NCBI GenBank assembly: GCA_964564675.1
Contig: CAZMBI010000025.1
Coordinates: forward strand, 1-17,475
DNA length: 17,475 nt
From: CAZMBI01 sp964564675
GTDB lineage: Bacteria; Pseudomonadota; Alphaproteobacteria; Rickettsiales; UBA3002
Direction: 5' to 3'
Part shown: piece after piece, positions 15,241-17,475 of the stretch
Layout: each line of letters opens with the position of its first letter
How positions within the stretch are numbered: the first letter of the stretch is position 1
The notes under the pieces: generated by a model
Databases searched by the model: none
The model's input: only the letters and a program-made list of their open reading frames with translations
Told to the model about the DNA's origin: nothing
Program-made: the position numbers and the translations under genes

Positions 15241-16059
15241 CTAGCCGACCGTACAGGCCGCACAGGCCGCACAGGCCGGATCATGCGCCAGGCTGCTGAT
15301 ATGCTGGCGGTAGCGCAGTCCGTCATAGCGCAACAGTCGACCGGCCAGGGTGGGCAGGCCGACAATGTGCTTGATGACTTCCAGCGCCTGCAACGATCCC
15401 ATGACCCCGCATAGCGGGCCGATCACGCCGGTCTCACGGCAGCCCGCCTCCGGCGGCGCCTCGCCGACAAAACAACGATAGCATGGGGTGCGCGCCGCCG
15501 GGATGACCGTCATCAACTGCCCGCTAAAGCCGGCAATCGCAGCGGAGACCAGCGGGACGCCGGTTTGCATGCAGGCATCGTTGACCACCAGCCGGGTGGC
15601 GAATCGGTCGCAGCCGTCGGCGACGATTGTATAACGCCCGATAATAGCGGCAGCGTTTTCCTGCGTGATGCGCCGTGGATGCAAATCCACCGCGCAGTCG
15701 GCGTTTAGCTCGGCAATGCGGTCGCCGGCGGATTCCACTTTCAGCCGGCCGATATCGGCCTGTTCGTGAATGATCTGGCGTTGCAGGTTCGACAGTTCGA
15801 CATGGTCGTGGTCGATAATACCGATGCGGCCGATGCCGGCGGCGGCGAGGTAGGCGATGACCGCCGAGCCCAGCCCGCCGGCCCCGATGACCAGCACGCT
15901 GGCCTCAGCCAGTGCAGTCTGGCCGGTCTCGCCGATTTCAGGCAGCAGGATATGGCGGGCGTAGCGGCGCTGGAAAGCGGGATCGGGGTGCGGGGTGCCG
16001 GCGTCGGAGGCGCACAGTTCCCCTGCATCCTGATTGCTCAATCCTGAATGCCGTTGCAT
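15241..16059 (-). CDS. E1-like sulfur-carrier adenylyltransferase, MoeB/ThiF/HesA family
   Basis: 272 residues. Motifs read in order: RRYARHILLPEIGETGQ (31-47), nucleotide loop GAGGLGS (59-65), acidic DHDHVELSNLQRQ (83-95), CYRC zinc pair (193-196), the Cys region GCRETGVIGPLCGVMG (206-221) and a C-terminal Cys run CAACAAC (263-269) completing the zinc site. The family adenylates the C-terminal Gly of a ThiS- or MoaD-like carrier before it receives sulfur. No C-terminal rhodanese domain is present. Its ATG overlaps the cysK stop by one base, pointing to coupled translation and perhaps to joint sulfur transfer. MoeB, ThiF and stand-alone HesA types cannot be separated reliably from sequence; MoeB-like is my first choice. 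An N-terminal extension of about 28 residues is unusual. Confidence 0.88.
   Translation of the reverse strand: MQRHSGLSNQDAGELCASDAGTPHPDPAFQRRYARHILLPEIGETGQTALAEASVLVIGAGGLGSAVIAYLAAAGIGRIGIIDHDHVELSNLQRQIIHEQADIGRLKVESAGDRIAELNADCAVDLHPRRITQENAAAIIGRYTIVADGCDRFATRLVVNDACMQTGVPLVSAAIAGFSGQLMTVIPAARTPCYRCFVGEAPPEAGCRETGVIGPLCGVMGSLQALEVIKHIVGLPTLAGRLLRYDGLRYRQHISSLAHDPACAACAACTVG
15253..15279 (-). repeat. Three tandem 9-bp repeats inside the E1-like gene
   Basis: ACAGGCCGC occurs three times in a row on the + strand (the last copy ends in G). Being a multiple of three it stays in frame and encodes repeating Cys-Ala-Ala at the C-terminus, giving Cys at 263, 266 and 269. The expansion supplies one cysteine more than the usual CxxC pair. 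Confidence 0.8.
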
Positions 16060-17042
16060 TATTCCGCAAACAGATCCGTCGAGATGTAGCGCTCTGCGGG
16101 GGAGGCGACGATCACCACGATGGTTTTGCCCTTCATATCGGGACGGGCGCCGACTTCCAGCGCCGCCGCCAATGTCGAGCCGGAGGAAATGCCGCAGGCC
16201 AGCCCGTCGGTAATCGCCGCTTCGCGCGCGATTTGAAATGCCGTATCGTTACTGACCTTGATTACCTCATCGATTAACTCACGGTTGAGGATATCCGGCA
16301 CGAAGCCTGCGCCGATGCCCTGAATTTTGTGCGGGCCGGGATTGCCCCCGGACAGCACCGGCGAGTCTTCCGGTTCCACCGCAATGGCCTGCACGTCCGG
16401 TTTTTTTTCTTTTAACACCTGGGCGACGCCGGTGATTGTGCCGCCGGTGCCAACGCCGGTAATAAAGACATCCACCTTGCCTTCGGTATCGTTCCACACT
16501 TCAAGCGCGGTGGTAGTGCGGTGAATCTCGGGGTTGGCCTCGTTCTGGAATTGCTGCAACATCAACGCATTGGCGTTGCCGGCGACGATTTCTTCCGCCT
16601 TTTCAATCGCGCCGCGCATGCCCTTGGCGGCGGGGGTCAGCTCCAAATGCGCGCCCAGCAGCTTGAGCATCTTGCGCCGCTCAATCGACATGCTCTCGGG
16701 CATGGTCAGAATCAGGTTAATTCCCTTGGCGGCACAGACAAAGGCCAGTGCAATACCGGTGTTACCGGAAGTGGGCTCCACCAGAATGGTATCTTTGGTC
16801 ACCTGACCGGACGCCTCGGCAGCCTCAACCATCGACAGCGCGATGCGGTCTTTAATGGAGGATAGCGGGTTAAAATATTCGAGCTTGGCATAGATATCGG
16901 CAACGCAGCCATGGTCCTGCGCAATACGGTTTAGTTTGACCAGCGGGGTGTTGCCGATCGTCTCCAGTACGCTGTGATAGACGCGGCCACGACCGGGCTT
17001 ATCAAGATTGTTAATCGCGGATTTAATGGGTGTCACGGACAT
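16059..17042 (-). CDS. cysK: Cysteine synthase (O-acetylserine sulfhydrylase)
   Basis: The 327-residue PLP enzyme makes cysteine from O-acetylserine and sulfide. The PLP-binding lysine is Lys64 in NPLSSIKDR, the substrate loop is TSGNTG (91-96), the phosphate-binding loop is GTGGTITG, and GISSGS follows near residue 281. About 20 residues precede the usual start of the fold (HSVLETIGNTPLVKL), slightly longer than E. coli CysK. ATG at 17042 is preferred to a GTG at 17045 because AGAGGA is seven bases upstream of the ATG. A good promoter stands at 17076-17103. Its stop overlaps the start of the E1-like gene (TAATG). Standard CysK is first choice, although such enzymes can use other sulfur donors, including sulfur-carrier thiocarboxylates. 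Confidence 0.95.
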   Translation of the reverse strand: MSVTPIKSAINNLDKPGRGRVYHSVLETIGNTPLVKLNRIAQDHGCVADIYAKLEYFNPLSSIKDRIALSMVEAAEASGQVTKDTILVEPTSGNTGIALAFVCAAKGINLILTMPESMSIERRKMLKLLGAHLELTPAAKGMRGAIEKAEEIVAGNANALMLQQFQNEANPEIHRTTTALEVWNDTEGKVDVFITGVGTGGTITGVAQVLKEKKPDVQAIAVEPEDSPVLSGGNPGPHKIQGIGAGFVPDILNRELIDEVIKVSNDTAFQIAREAAITDGLACGISSGSTLAAALEVGARPDMKGKTIVVIVASPAERYISTDLFAE

Positions 17043-17075
17043 CACGGATTCCTCTGATTATTAACATTCCTGCGA

Positions 17076-17103
17076 ATAATAGGGCGCGTGGTGTAAAAAT
17101 CAA
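17076..17103 (-). promoter_or_regulatory. cysK: Candidate cysK promoter
   Basis: Read on the - strand: TTGATT (17103-17098), a 16-base spacer and TATTAT (17081-17076), with four of six and five of six matches to the sigma-70 consensus. The distance of about 34 bases from the -10 to the ATG suits a short leader. It lies in the gap after dut, so cysK can be transcribed on its own. Confidence 0.5.
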
Positions 17104-17127
17104 ATGATCATCTGCAACGGCCCGGTC

Positions 17128-17475
17128 TCATCCCCGCGTGCCGGTTGAGCCGAAACCGCCGTCACCGCGCGCCGACTGGTCCAACTGCTCGACCTCCTGC
17201 CACTCGGCGCGGGTGTAAGGCGCGATCACCAGTTGCGCTATGCGCATCCCGCGGGAGATGGTCACCGGCTCCTGGCCGAGATTGACCAGAATCACCCCGA
17301 TTTCGCCGCGATAGTCGGCATCCACCGTGCCCGGCGCGTTGAGCACGCTCAGCCCCTGCTTGAGCGCCAGGCCCGAGCGCGGGCGCACCTGCGCCTCGTA
17401 GCCACCGGGCAGGGCGATGGCGATGCCGGCAGGCACCAGCCGGCGCTGGCCGGGCGCAAGCGTCAGTTCTTCCGG
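17128..17475 (-). CDS. dut: dUTP diphosphatase, 5' end outside window
   Basis: The frame stays open to the right edge (first visible residues PEELTLAPGQRRLVPAGIA), so the start and motif 1 are missing; the visible part is 115 residues. Motif 2 RPRSGLALK, motif 3 GTVDADYRGEIGV with the catalytic Asp, motif 4 GMRIAQLVIAP and motif 5 RGDGGFGSTG are all present. This is the trimeric dUTPase, which hydrolyses dUTP to dUMP and pyrophosphate and so keeps uracil out of DNA. The C-terminus ends normally at TGTRG. cysK follows 85 bases downstream on the same strand with its own promoter. Confidence 0.96.
   Translation of the reverse strand, partial: PEELTLAPGQRRLVPAGIAIALPGGYEAQVRPRSGLALKQGLSVLNAPGTVDADYRGEIGVILVNLGQEPVTISRGMRIAQLVIAPYTRAEWQEVEQLDQSARGDGGFGSTGTRG

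Noticed and set aside
14506..15414. Long + strand open frame of about 300 codons
   Set aside because: It runs through irr in another frame and antisense to the SH3 and E1-like genes, all of which have clear families; its sequence looks like shadow coding.

Overview
The window looks like chromosomal DNA of an alphaproteobacterium. The strongest taxonomic sign is a clear Irr-type Fur regulator (14277-14690), a family known from alphaproteobacteria. A type IV pilus retraction pair (PilT, PilU) and PilN/O/P-like pilus genes are uncommon in that class and recall predatory Micavibrio-like lineages. The Micavibrio suggestion is inference; I cannot place the genus. Gene packing is dense, and no stretch above 300 bases lacks a gene.

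Left part (1-7422), pilus machinery. Three + strand genes, the first cut by the window edge, look like a strongly diverged inner-membrane alignment subcomplex (PilM/N or GspL-like, PilO-like, PilP/GspC-like). A lone ABC ATPase follows 12 bases later. A convergent gap of 265 bases (3259-3523) holds a cluster of inverted repeats. On the - strand a secreted or anchored TPR protein, PilT and PilU form a tight operon (TPR to pilT 24 bases; pilT/pilU share a base in TAATG). The first 2.5 kb is visibly richer in A+T than the rest.

Middle part (7423-12673). A 142-base divergent gap carries a good sigma-54 -24/-12 match that ends almost at the start codon of a small exported protein. Class 2 dihydroorotate dehydrogenase (pyrD), a convergent carboxylesterase of the alpha/beta hydrolase fold, and a full-length DNA polymerase I with both exonuclease domains follow.

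Right part (12674-17475). A nitronate monooxygenase-like flavoprotein with a C-terminal cysteine cluster is followed by irr, whose upstream region has palindromes that could be Irr operators. On the - strand lie the 3' part of dut, cysK with a recognisable promoter, an E1-like ThiF/MoeB-family enzyme overlapping cysK by one base, and an exported SH3-domain protein. cysK plus the E1-like enzyme suggests a sulfur-handling pair.

No tRNA, rRNA, CRISPR array, transposase or phage gene was seen. The parts most worth a second look are the diverged pilus subcomplex with its orphan ABC ATPase, the inverted-repeat cluster at 3287-3508, and the sigma-54 site at 7538-7553.
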